Shown: positions 1-6,917 of the stretch, piece by piece
How the letters are laid out: each line of letters begins with the position of its first letter
How positions within the stretch are numbered: position 1 is the first letter of the stretch
Assembly (NCBI GenBank): GCA_035476635.1
Contig: DATILI010000341.1
Coordinates: 1-16,378 of the forward strand
Origin: DATILI01 sp035476635
GTDB lineage: Bacteria; Pseudomonadota; Gammaproteobacteria; Burkholderiales; Burkholderiaceae_C
Direction of reading: 5' to 3'
DNA length: 16,378 nucleotides
Notes under the pieces: model-generated
What the model was told of the DNA's origin: nothing
What the model saw: only the letters and a program-made list of their open reading frames with translations
Database searches by the model: none
Position numbers and translations under genes: made by a program

Positions 1-897
1 ACCGCGTTCACGCTGATGCAAAAGTACGGCGTGACGCACAGCTTCCTGTTTCCTACCGCGCTCAAGGCCATGATGAAGGCCTACCCGCAGCCGGAAAAGC
101 AATTCAAGCTCAAGCTTCAGGCCATCATGAGCGGCGGCGAGGCCGTCGGCGACGCGGTGTTCGGCTGGTGCGAGCGGCAGCTGGGCATCACGGTCAACGA
201 GATCTTCGGCCAGACCGAGGTGAACTACATCGTCGGCAACTGCAGCCTGCATTGGCCAGCCCGCCCCGGCAGCATGGGGCGGCCCTATCCGGGTCATCGC
301 GTCGCGGTGATCGACGATGACGGCCGCGAATGCCCGGTCGGCGTGGCCGGCGACGTGGCGGTGCACCGGCTTGATCGCCACGGCCATCCCGACCCGGTGT
401 TCTTCCTCGGCTACTGGCGCAACGAGGAGGCCACCCGGCGCAAATACACGGGTGATTGGTGCCGCACCGGCGACCTGGCCCTGCGCGACGCCGACGGCTA
501 TCTCTGGTACCAGGGCCGCGCCGACGATGTGTTCAAGGCCGCGGGCTACCGCATCGGGCCGAGCGAAATCGAGAATTGCCTGGTCAAGCATCCAGCCGTG
601 GCCAATGCCGCTGTGGTGCCCAAGCCCGACCCGGAGCGCGGCGCCACGGTCAAGGCCTTTGTCGTGCTGGCGCCCGAGTTCGTGGCTCTGCGCGAGCGCA
701 AGGCGGGCGCGACCGACCGCTTCGACGCCAGGCTCGTGGCCGAGCTGCAAGCCCACGTCAAGGGCAAGCTCGCGCCCTATGAGTACCCCAAGGAGATCGA
801 ATTCATCGACGCCCTGCCGATGACCACCACCGGCAAGGTGCAGCGGCGCGTGTTGCGCCTGCAAGAAGAAGAGCGCGCACTTAAACTCGTGCGCTGA
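1..897 (+). CDS. AMP-binding acyl-CoA synthetase, 3' part (5' truncated by window)
   Basis: C-terminal portion of an ANL-superfamily enzyme that would adenylate a carboxylic acid and transfer the acyl group to CoA. The frame is open from base 1, so the N-terminal part lies outside the window; 298 codons are visible. Counting from the in-frame Met at 16, the sequence shows the aromatic-G-x-T-E motif as IFGQTE (63-68), the TGD motif (151-153), the hinge and A8 region GRADDVFKAAGYRIG (167-181), and the A10 motif TTTGKVQRR with the catalytic lysine at 274. These motifs and the end just after A10 fit a complete C-terminal lid domain. The overall look resembles medium-chain acyl-CoA or acetyl-CoA synthetase-like proteins (AcsM type). 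The substrate cannot be read from this fragment. The Tas-like reductase follows 28 bases downstream on the same strand. Confidence 0.9.
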   Translation, partial: TAFTLMQKYGVTHSFLFPTALKAMMKAYPQPEKQFKLKLQAIMSGGEAVGDAVFGWCERQLGITVNEIFGQTEVNYIVGNCSLHWPARPGSMGRPYPGHRVAVIDDDGRECPVGVAGDVAVHRLDRHGHPDPVFFLGYWRNEEATRRKYTGDWCRTGDLALRDADGYLWYQGRADDVFKAAGYRIGPSEIENCLVKHPAVANAAVVPKPDPERGATVKAFVVLAPEFVALRERKAGATDRFDARLVAELQAHVKGKLAPYEYPKEIEFIDALPMTTTGKVQRRVLRLQEEERALKLVR

Positions 898-925
898 TCG
901 CAACCCTTCCTTGAGAAATACCACC

Positions 926-1987
926 ATGAACAACATCCAGCTGGGTCAAAGCGGCCTGCATGTCACCCCCATCTGCCTGGGCACCATGACCTTCGGCGAG
1001 CAGGTGGATGAGCCCACCGCCCACGCCATCCTTGACCGCTCGCTGGAACGCGGCGTGAACTTCCTGGACACGGCCGAGATGTACGCCGTGCCGGCGCGTG
1101 CCGAAACCTATGGCACCACCGAATCCATCATCGGCCGCTGGTTCGCCAAGAACCCCGGCGCGCGCGGCAAGCTGGTGGTGGCCACCAAGGTGGCCGGCCC
1201 CTCGCGCGGCATGCCCTGGGTCCGCGAAGGCGGCGGCATGACGGCTGCCGACATCATTGCCTCGTGCAATGCCAGCCTGAAGCGGCTGCAGACCGACGTG
1301 ATCGACCTGTACCAGATCCACTGGCCCGAGCGCAACGTGCCGGCCTTCGGCAATATGTACTACGACCCGACCAAGGAGCGCTCGCAAACCTCGATCCATG
1401 CGCAGCTCGAAGCCTTCGCCGAATTGGTCAAGGCCGGCAAGGTGCGCGCCATCGGCCTGTCCAACGAAACGCCGTACGGCGTGCACGAGTTCGTGCGCCT
1501 GGCCGAGCAGCATGGCCTGCCGCGCGTGGCCACGGTGCAAAACGCCTATTGCCTGGTCAGCCGTATTGCCGACAACGGCCTGGACGAAACCATGCAGCGA
1601 CTGGGCGTCTCGCTGCTGGCCTATTCGCCATTGGGTTTCGGCCTGCTCACGGGCAAGTACGACCAGAGCGGCACCGAAGGGCCTGATGCGCCCAAGGGCG
1701 CGCGCATCGCCAAATTCGAATCCGTGCGCAAGCAGCGCTGGGGCCGGCCCGAGGCGCTGGCCGCCGCGCGCCGCTACAACGCGCTGGCGAGCAAGCACGG
1801 CTTGACGCCAACGCAGATGGCACTGGCCTTCTGCTATACGCGCTGGACGGTGGCCAGCACCATCATCGGCGTCACTTCAGTCGCGCAGCTGGATGAGGAC
1901 CTGGACGCCTGGGGCACCACGCTGTCGCCCGAGCTGCTGGCCGAGATCGACAAGATTCGCTGGGAGAGCAGGGATCCGGCGCTGTGA
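926..1987 (+). CDS. tas: Tas-like NADP(H)-dependent aldo/keto reductase
   Basis: A 353-residue aldo/keto reductase, predicted cytosolic, reducing an aldehyde or ketone with NADPH. It resembles E. coli Tas (about 346 residues) throughout, including LGTMTFGEQ near the N-terminus, AEMYAVP, and LKRLQTDVIDLYQIHWPER. The catalytic tetrad is visible: Asp48 and Tyr53 in LDTAEMY, Lys88 in VATKV, His132 in YQIHW. I chose the ATG at 926 because MNNIQLGQSGLHV matches the usual family start; a TTG at 911 would add five residues without family support. The ribosome binding site is weak. The stop overlaps the start of the next gene (GTGA at 1984-1987), so the two are probably translationally coupled. The physiological substrate of Tas proteins is not established, so the function stays general. 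Confidence 0.92.
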   Translation: MNNIQLGQSGLHVTPICLGTMTFGEQVDEPTAHAILDRSLERGVNFLDTAEMYAVPARAETYGTTESIIGRWFAKNPGARGKLVVATKVAGPSRGMPWVREGGGMTAADIIASCNASLKRLQTDVIDLYQIHWPERNVPAFGNMYYDPTKERSQTSIHAQLEAFAELVKAGKVRAIGLSNETPYGVHEFVRLAEQHGLPRVATVQNAYCLVSRIADNGLDETMQRLGVSLLAYSPLGFGLLTGKYDQSGTEGPDAPKGARIAKFESVRKQRWGRPEALAAARRYNALASKHGLTPTQMALAFCYTRWTVASTIIGVTSVAQLDEDLDAWGTTLSPELLAEIDKIRWESRDPAL

Positions 1988-2475
1988 GCCGCAAGGCGCA
2001 TATTTCCGAGACCCCCGCCACCCAGCTCCTCAAGGCGCACAAGGTGGCGTTCACGGAGCATCCATACGAGTACCTGGAGCACGGCGGCGCGCAGCACAGC
2101 GCCGGGGTACTTGGCCTTGATCCCTTCATCGTGGTCAAGACGCTGGTCATGCAGGACCAGGACGCCAAGCCGCTGATCGTGCTGATGCACGGCAACCGCA
2201 AGGTCTCGACCAAGAACCTCGCGCGCCAGATCGGTGCCAAGTCGGTCGAGCCGTGCGCGCCGGAGGTCGCGAACCGGCACAGCGGCTACCTGGTGGGCGG
2301 AACTTCGCCCTTTGGTACGCGCAAGGCCATGCCGGTCTACATCGAGGAAACCATCCTTGCGCTGCCCAAGATCGCGATCAATGGCGGGCGGCGCGGCTAT
2401 CTGGTGGGCATCGATCCGCAGGTCTGCGTGCGGCTTCTGCAAGCCAGGCCGGTGCAGTGCGCGCTGGCAGAATAG
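1984..2475 (+). CDS. ybaK: YbaK-family aminoacyl-tRNA deacylase (Cys-tRNA(Pro) type)
   Basis: A 163-residue YbaK/EbsC protein of the INS editing-domain superfamily. Characterised YbaK hydrolyses Cys-tRNA(Pro) made in error by prolyl-tRNA synthetase and acts in trans in the cytosol. Seen here: the conserved lysine of the VVKTL motif (Lys52, the catalytic lysine in YbaK), HGNRKVSTKNLAR (69-81), and GYLVGGTSPFGTRK (101-114), the family hallmark. Length matches the family (about 160). The start is a GTG inside the stop of the reductase gene, with a GGGA stretch about ten bases upstream. The next gene, plsY, begins 21 bases downstream. Specificity for Cys-tRNA(Pro), rather than another misacylated tRNA, is inferred from the family. 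Confidence 0.9.
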   Translation: MSRKAHISETPATQLLKAHKVAFTEHPYEYLEHGGAQHSAGVLGLDPFIVVKTLVMQDQDAKPLIVLMHGNRKVSTKNLARQIGAKSVEPCAPEVANRHSGYLVGGTSPFGTRKAMPVYIEETILALPKIAINGGRRGYLVGIDPQVCVRLLQARPVQCALAE

Positions 2476-2483
2476 CGAACCCC

Positions 2484-2490
2484 GGAGGAG
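2484..2490 (+). promoter_or_regulatory. Ribosome binding site of plsY
   Basis: GGAGGAG lies six bases before a TTG codon at 2497. It is the strongest Shine-Dalgarno match noticed in the window. It decides the plsY start, since the encoded N-terminus (MQSIYPFIAAVLAYLVGS) places the first membrane helix at the right distance. Confidence 0.8.
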
Positions 2491-2496
2491 ACCACC

Positions 2497-3135
2497 TTGC
2501 AGAGCATCTACCCCTTCATCGCCGCTGTCCTGGCCTATCTGGTCGGCTCGCTGTCGTTTGCCGTCATCGTGAGCCGGGTCATGGGGCTGCACGACCCGCG
2601 CACCTATGGCAGCAAGAACCCGGGCGCCACCAATGTGCTGCGCTCGGGCAGCAAGCCGGCGGCCATCGTCACCTTGCTGCTCGATGGCGTGAAAGGCTGG
2701 CTGCCGGTGGTGCTGGTGCGCTGGTATGGCAAGCCCTATGGCATGGAGGAGGGTACGGTGGCGCTGGTGGCGCTGGCGGCCTTCCTGGGGCACTTGTGGC
2801 CGGTGTTCTTCCGCTTTGTCGGCGGCAAGGGCGTGGCCACGGCGCTGGGAGTGTTCTTCGGCATCGACGCGTTTCTGGGATTGGCGGCCGCCTTGACCTG
2901 GCTGATCATCGCCTTCTTCTTTCGCTATTCCTCGCTGGCCTCGCTCGTGACGGCTGCATTCGCGCCGGTGTACTACGCGTTCGGCGGCGGGCAGGCGTGG
3001 GACTTTGAAAAGTCCATCCTGCTGACGCTGTTCGTGATGGGCGCGCTGCTGGCCTACCGGCACCGCGAAAACATCGAGCGCCTGCTGCAGGGCAAGGAAT
3101 CGAAGCTGGGGAAGAAGGCCCGCAGCCAGCTGTAG
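2497..3135 (+). CDS. plsY: Glycerol-3-phosphate acyltransferase PlsY
   Basis: A 212-residue integral inner-membrane enzyme that transfers an acyl group from acyl-phosphate to glycerol-3-phosphate, the first acylation in phospholipid synthesis (partner of PlsX). All three PlsY signature regions are present: GSLSFA with its serine (17-22), YGSKNPGATNVLR (37-49), and RFVGGKGVATALG (106-118). Hydrophobic stretches at about 5-25, 85-105, 113-140, 145-162 and 172-187 fit a multi-pass protein. The C-terminus is basic. The start is TTG, supported by the strong upstream GGAGGAG. It is the last gene of the tight tas-like - ybaK - plsY run; the next gene follows after a 100-base spacer. No plsX is in view. 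Confidence 0.95.
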   Translation: MQSIYPFIAAVLAYLVGSLSFAVIVSRVMGLHDPRTYGSKNPGATNVLRSGSKPAAIVTLLLDGVKGWLPVVLVRWYGKPYGMEEGTVALVALAAFLGHLWPVFFRFVGGKGVATALGVFFGIDAFLGLAAALTWLIIAFFFRYSSLASLVTAAFAPVYYAFGGGQAWDFEKSILLTLFVMGALLAYRHRENIERLLQGKESKLGKKARSQL

Positions 3136-3161
3136 CGGACCCTTCAGCAAGATTCATCAAG

Positions 3162-3187
3162 GGCTTCGCAAGCCAGATCAAGCTGGC
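3162..3187 (+). other. Two overlapping inverted repeats between plsY and the amidase gene
   Basis: GGCTT-CGC-AAGCC (3162-3174) and GCCAG-atcaag-CTGGC (3172-3187) are perfect five-base-pair stems that share bases 3172-3174, so they cannot form together. A GCGCA/TGCGC pair follows at 3192-3203. No T-run follows, so this is not a standard intrinsic terminator. It may slow transcription after plsY or be chance in GC-rich DNA. Confidence 0.3.
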
Positions 3188-3222
3188 GAGCGCGCATCTG
3201 CGCATGATGGACTCCTGACGCG

Positions 3223-3228
3223 AAGGAG
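3223..3228 (+). promoter_or_regulatory. Ribosome binding site of the amidase gene
   Basis: AAGGAG ends seven bases before the ATG at 3236 and supports that start codon. Confidence 0.7.
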
Positions 3229-3235
3229 CACCCAC

Positions 3236-4720
3236 ATGACCACCCGCCTGCCCGTAGCACCGGATTTCAGGACCGCCAGCGCGCTGGTCGCGGCACTGCG
3301 CGACCGCCAGGTATCGGCCGTCGAGCTTCTGCGCCAGGCCATTGCGCGCATCGAGGCGCTGGACGGGCCCCTCAACGCCGTGGTGGTGCGCGATTTCGAG
3401 CGTGCGCGCGCTGCGGCCATGGCGGCCGACGAGGCCCTGGCGCGTGGCGACCGCCGTGCCCTCCTGGGTATTCCGATGACCGTCAAGGAAGCCTTCAACG
3501 TTCAGGGCCTTCCCACGACCTGGGGCGTGCCGGGCACCGAGCGCATTCCCGTACTGCAGGACGCCGTCGCCGTGCAGCGCCTCAAGAGCGCAGGGGCCAT
3601 CATCCTCGGCAAGACCAATGTGCCACTGCAGCTGGGTGATTGGCAGACCTGCAACGCCGTCTACGGCCGCACCAACAACCCCTGGAACCTGGCGCTTGCG
3701 CCGGGCGGTTCGTCCGGCGGCGCGGCGGCGGCACTTGCGGCCGGCCTGGTGCCGCTGGAGTTCGGCTCGGACCTGGCCGGCTCCCTGCGCATCCCGGCGC
3801 ACTGCTGCGGCGTGTATGCGCACAAGCCCAGCTTCGGACTGGTGCCGGGGCGTGGCCTGGCGCCGCCCGGCGTGCCGGTACTGTCGACGCAGCCGGACGT
3901 CGACTTCGGCGTCGTCGGTCCGATGGCACGCTGCGCCGCGGACTTGGGCGCGGCGCTCGATGCCGTCGCCGGCCCGGACGAAGCGCAGGCAACCGCTTAT
4001 TCGCTGGTGCTCCCGGCACCGCGGCATGCGGCATTGCGGTCGTTCAGGGTTCTGGTGGTGGACGAGCACCCGCTGGTGCCGACGTCGGATGACATTCGCG
4101 CCGCGCTGCACGCGTTTGCAGGCCAGCTTGCCAAGGCAGGCTGCAAGGTTCATCAGGATGCAAGCGCGGTCTTGCCCGACCTCGGCGTGGTAGCCACGAC
4201 GTTCGCCAGGATGCTCATGTCGTTCTTCGGCGCCGACATGCCAGAGGGCGAGTACCGCGGGCTGCAGGCGGCGGCATCGAAAATTCCCTCGGACCCGGCC
4301 GACCTGGCAGCGAACGAGCTTGGCGGGCTGGTGCTGTCGCATCGCGACTGGGTGCTGGCGGACCGCACGCGCGCCGGCATCGCGCACCAATGGCGCCAGT
4401 TGTTCGAGAACTACGACATTCTGCTGTGCCCGGTTTCGCCGGTCGTGGCCTTTCCACACGACCACGGAGACATGCAGGCGCGGCAGCTCATCGTCAACGG
4501 CGAACCCGTCCCGTACAAGGCCCAGAGCGCATGGTCCAGCATCGCGTCGTTTTCAGGCTTGCCCGCAACGGTGATGCCGATCGGCCTCAATGGCGAAAGG
4601 CTTCCCATCGGCATTCAGGCCATCGGTCCGTATCTTGAAGACCGCACGACGATTGCGTTTGCCCAACTGGTGGAGCGCGCGTTTGGCGGCTTCGTGCCGC
4701 CGCCCGGTTTCAACCAGTAG
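3236..4720 (+). CDS. Amidase-signature family hydrolase
   Basis: A 494-residue amidase-signature enzyme that should hydrolyse a carboxamide through a Ser-cisSer-Lys triad. All three residues are visible: Lys84 in MTVKEAF, the cis-Ser at 159 in GGSSGG, and the nucleophile Ser183 in SDLAGSLRIPA. The 24-residue gap between the two serines equals that in fatty acid amide hydrolase (Ser217/Ser241). The conserved KPSFGLVP follows at 197-204. The family includes GatA, but there is no gatB or gatC nearby and length and context fit a free-standing amidase. The C-terminal part (LPATVMPIG, PIGIQAIGP) is typical of the family. No signal peptide is seen, so it is probably cytosolic. The start is backed by AAGGAG. 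The stop lies three bases from the stop of the convergent HD-GYP-like gene. Substrate unknown. Confidence 0.9.
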   Translation: MTTRLPVAPDFRTASALVAALRDRQVSAVELLRQAIARIEALDGPLNAVVVRDFERARAAAMAADEALARGDRRALLGIPMTVKEAFNVQGLPTTWGVPGTERIPVLQDAVAVQRLKSAGAIILGKTNVPLQLGDWQTCNAVYGRTNNPWNLALAPGGSSGGAAAALAAGLVPLEFGSDLAGSLRIPAHCCGVYAHKPSFGLVPGRGLAPPGVPVLSTQPDVDFGVVGPMARCAADLGAALDAVAGPDEAQATAYSLVLPAPRHAALRSFRVLVVDEHPLVPTSDDIRAALHAFAGQLAKAGCKVHQDASAVLPDLGVVATTFARMLMSFFGADMPEGEYRGLQAAASKIPSDPADLAANELGGLVLSHRDWVLADRTRAGIAHQWRQLFENYDILLCPVSPVVAFPHDHGDMQARQLIVNGEPVPYKAQSAWSSIASFSGLPATVMPIGLNGERLPIGIQAIGPYLEDRTTIAFAQLVERAFGGFVPPPGFNQ

Positions 4721-4723
4721 CCT

Positions 4724-5710
4724 TCAGGCGGCGAGGCGCGTCTGCCGGGCCGCGTACAGCCCAAGCTGCACCATGGTGTGGTGGTTCAGCTGGATCGGCG
4801 CCTGCGCGTGCGACAGGGCCGCCTGGACGCGTGGCGTGCTGATGGCAGTGCGGTGCAGTCGCGGCTGCGAATACGTTTCGCCACGGGCATCCTGCAGGAT
4901 CGCCACCAGCGGGTGGTTGGGCTTTTCGCTGCGGCGCAGCACCACGGCGGTTTCGCGGTTGTCCAGCCGCACGAAGGTGCCGGGTGGGCACAGGCCCACA
5001 GCGCGCACCAGGGCGTGGCCGACCTCGTCGCGCTCGCCCTTGGGGCCCGTGACGACGATGCGCAGGGACTCGGTGACGGTGCGGCCCGAACGCGACTTGC
5101 GCGGGCTGATCATGGCCGCATAGCGGTCGATCATGCGCAGGATGTGGGCCAGCCGGTCGGCCGGCGGCATCAGGTGCAGCTCACCGGGCCTGGAGACGTC
5201 TTCATGGTGCGCCGTCACCACGTCCAGCCACAATTCATCAACGACGCCCAGCCGGGCCAACAGCAGGCAGCCCTGCGTGGCATGGTTGCGCACGGCAGCT
5301 TGCTGCAACGCGTTGGGCTTGCCGGTCAGCTCGGCCATCTCGTCCTGCATTTCGGTCATGGCGATGTTCATCGTCATCGCGGCGTGGACCAGGCTGTCGC
5401 GCTCGGCCACCGGCAGCGCCAGCTCTTTGGCGGTGATCTGGCACAGCACGGCGCAAACCAGCGCGTGCGATGCGCTATAGCCGGCGGAGGAGGTGGTGGC
5501 GAGCTGGAACAGCAGGTACAGCGCGGTGTCCGTGTCCTGCAGCAGCAGGGCCTGCATCCAGCGGTCGTACTGCCAGACCTTCTTTTCGAAATCCTGAATA
5601 TTGAGCGGCGTACCCAGGATCACCGTCAGGCCCGACTCCAGATCGGCCCACAAACTCAGCAGTTCTTCGTAGCTGCTGTCGTTCGGGTCGAGCACGTTGG
5701 TCGGTTGCAT
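4724..5710 (-). CDS. Degenerate HD-GYP-type phosphohydrolase-like protein
   Basis: A 328-residue soluble protein with the skeleton of an HD-GYP domain. Fragments that align in order are: a histidine in SASHALV (His82), the helix where HDIGK is expected, here HAAMTMNIAM (109-118), NHATQG (His143), AHHED (His168, His169), the helix ILRMIDRYAAMISPR with Asp195, and a C-terminal strand segment CPPGTFVRLDNRETAVVL (241-258) like the end of many HD-GYP proteins. The central HD pair and the GYP motif (here SRPGE, 173-177) are lost. Intact HD-GYP enzymes degrade cyclic di-GMP; this one probably does not in the usual way and may bind a ligand or act as a scaffold. The Met at 5710 has no clear Shine-Dalgarno sequence. 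The 48 bases upstream are AT-rich. The family call is moderate; function unknown. Confidence 0.75.
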   Translation of the reverse strand: MQPTNVLDPNDSSYEELLSLWADLESGLTVILGTPLNIQDFEKKVWQYDRWMQALLLQDTDTALYLLFQLATTSSAGYSASHALVCAVLCQITAKELALPVAERDSLVHAAMTMNIAMTEMQDEMAELTGKPNALQQAAVRNHATQGCLLLARLGVVDELWLDVVTAHHEDVSRPGELHLMPPADRLAHILRMIDRYAAMISPRKSRSGRTVTESLRIVVTGPKGERDEVGHALVRAVGLCPPGTFVRLDNRETAVVLRRSEKPNHPLVAILQDARGETYSQPRLHRTAISTPRVQAALSHAQAPIQLNHHTMVQLGLYAARQTRLAA

Positions 5711-5758
5711 GTCTGTATTTTTAGGGAGATATTTTTCGGATGTTACGCCCGCCGCGCA

Positions 5759-6415
5759 CTAGGGGCGCTTTTCCAGCACCATCTGGTCGTTGTTGCGGGT
5801 CATCTGGAACCGGGTCAAAAAACTGTTACCCAGGAGGGCGAACGGCATGGGCGCCGGAATGATGACCGCTTCCACGTCATAAACCTCCACCTCGCCCAGG
5901 CGCATCGAGTTCAGCCTGACCCGCCAGCCCTGGGTGGTGCCGTTGGCCGTGTTCATGCGGATGGGTTGCCCAGCCTTGTAGTCCAGCCGCATGCGCTCGG
6001 CCTCGGCCACGCTGAAGGAAACCGAGGTGGCGCCGGTGTCCACCATGAACTGGATGAGGTGCCCATTGATGCTGCCCTGGCTGAAGAAATGGCCTCGGCT
6101 GTCGCCTGTGAGCACAATGCGGTTGCCGCCGGCCGGGCCGCCCCGGGCACCGACGCTGGCGGGCGAATCGCCCATGCGCAGCACCAGCCGCTTGCCGGCG
6201 ACTTCCACCGTCGCCGCATCGCGCTCCACCGAGATCACCTTGACCTCCTGGTGCGTTTCCCCCGGGGCTACGCCCTTGGGCGCGCCGCCGTTGACGATCA
6301 ACAGCGCCTTGCTGCCCAGCACGCCGGCCAGCGACACCGATTGCGCCAGCGCGCCCAGGGGCAGCGCGCAGGCAGCCGCGAGCAGGAGTGCTTTTGGCAG
6401 CAGAAGTGTTTTCAT
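5759..6415 (-). CDS. Retropepsin-like aspartic protease, exported
   Basis: A 218-residue protein with an N-terminal hydrophobic signal (residues 4-24, likely cleavage after ALA at 24) followed by a linker and a single-lobe aspartic protease domain. The catalytic motif VDTGATSVSFS has Asp126, and LLGNSFL (194-200) is the second family hallmark. Such clan AA proteins, often annotated as TIGR02281-type, act as dimers in retroviruses; bacterial members are mostly unstudied. A predicted periplasmic or membrane-tethered location follows from the signal. The start ATG shares one base with the yajQ stop (TGATG at 6413-6417), a layout that favours reinitiation by the same ribosome. The HD-GYP-like gene starts 48 bases downstream. 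Targets are unknown. Confidence 0.85.
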   Translation of the reverse strand: MKTLLLPKALLLAAACALPLGALAQSVSLAGVLGSKALLIVNGGAPKGVAPGETHQEVKVISVERDAATVEVAGKRLVLRMGDSPASVGARGGPAGGNRIVLTGDSRGHFFSQGSINGHLIQFMVDTGATSVSFSVAEAERMRLDYKAGQPIRMNTANGTTQGWRVRLNSMRLGEVEVYDVEAVIIPAPMPFALLGNSFLTRFQMTRNNDQMVLEKRP

Positions 6416-6900
6416 CAATCCCGGAAGTTGTTGAAGCTCAAGGGCACATCGGTGATGTCCTTGCGGATCAGGGCCATGGCCGCCTGCAGGTCGTCGCGCT
6501 TGGCGCCGGTCACGCGCACGGCGTCGCCCTGGATCGCAGCCTGGATCTTGAGCTTGCTTTCCTTGAGCAGCTTCTGGATCTTCTTGGCCTGCTCGCTTTC
6601 GATGCCGTTGCGCACCTTGACCACCTGCTTGACCTTGTCGCCGCCGATCTTCTGTACATCGCCCATGTCCAGGAAGCGCACGTCGACACTGCGCTTGGTG
6701 AGCTTGTTGCGCAGGATGTCCTCGACCTGGGTGAGCTGGAACTCCGCGTCGCCGAACAGGGTGATTTCCTTTTCCTTGAGTTCGATGCCGGCCGAGGATC
6801 CCTTGAAATCGAAGCGTGTTCCGATCTCTTTGGCGGTGTTCTCGACCGCGTTTTTTACTTCGACGAGATTGGCTTCGCAAACAGTGTCAAAAGAAGGCAT
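6415..6900 (-). CDS. yajQ: YajQ-family nucleotide-binding protein
   Basis: A 161-residue cytosolic protein closely resembling E. coli YajQ (about 163 residues). Characterised YajQ-family proteins bind nucleotides, and XC_3703 of Xanthomonas binds cyclic di-GMP and acts with a LysR-type regulator. Seen: the start MPSFDTVCEANLVEVKNAV, RFDFKGS, NKLTKRSVDVRFLD, and the ending DVPLSFNNFRD, all typical. I chose the ATG at 6900 because MPSFD is the standard family start; an upstream in-frame ATG at 6933 lies inside murB and would add eleven residues without homology. Its start is 17 bases from the divergent murB start, so promoters must overlap coding sequence. It is followed without a gap by the protease gene. 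A degenerate HD-GYP gene in the same run is suggestive of a cyclic di-GMP theme but proves nothing. Confidence 0.95.
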   Translation of the reverse strand: MPSFDTVCEANLVEVKNAVENTAKEIGTRFDFKGSSAGIELKEKEITLFGDAEFQLTQVEDILRNKLTKRSVDVRFLDMGDVQKIGGDKVKQVVKVRNGIESEQAKKIQKLLKESKLKIQAAIQGDAVRVTGAKRDDLQAAMALIRKDITDVPLSFNNFRD

Positions 6901-6917
6901 GAGGGGTTCCGCGCAGA

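Noticed and set aside
3138..3218. Short frame ending in FIKGFASQIKLASAHLRMMDS before the amidase, possibly a gene remnant
   Set aside because: Too short, no start codon or matching family recognised; frames this long are expected by chance.
2906..4465. 519-codon minus-strand frame opposite plsY and the amidase gene
   Set aside because: Antisense to two genes with intact catalytic motifs; Arg/Ala/Gly-rich with no family likeness.
3236..4720. GatA subunit of Glu-tRNA(Gln) amidotransferase
   Set aside because: No gatB or gatC adjacent, and the sequence around the nucleophile (SDLAGS) and the C-terminus fit general amidases better.
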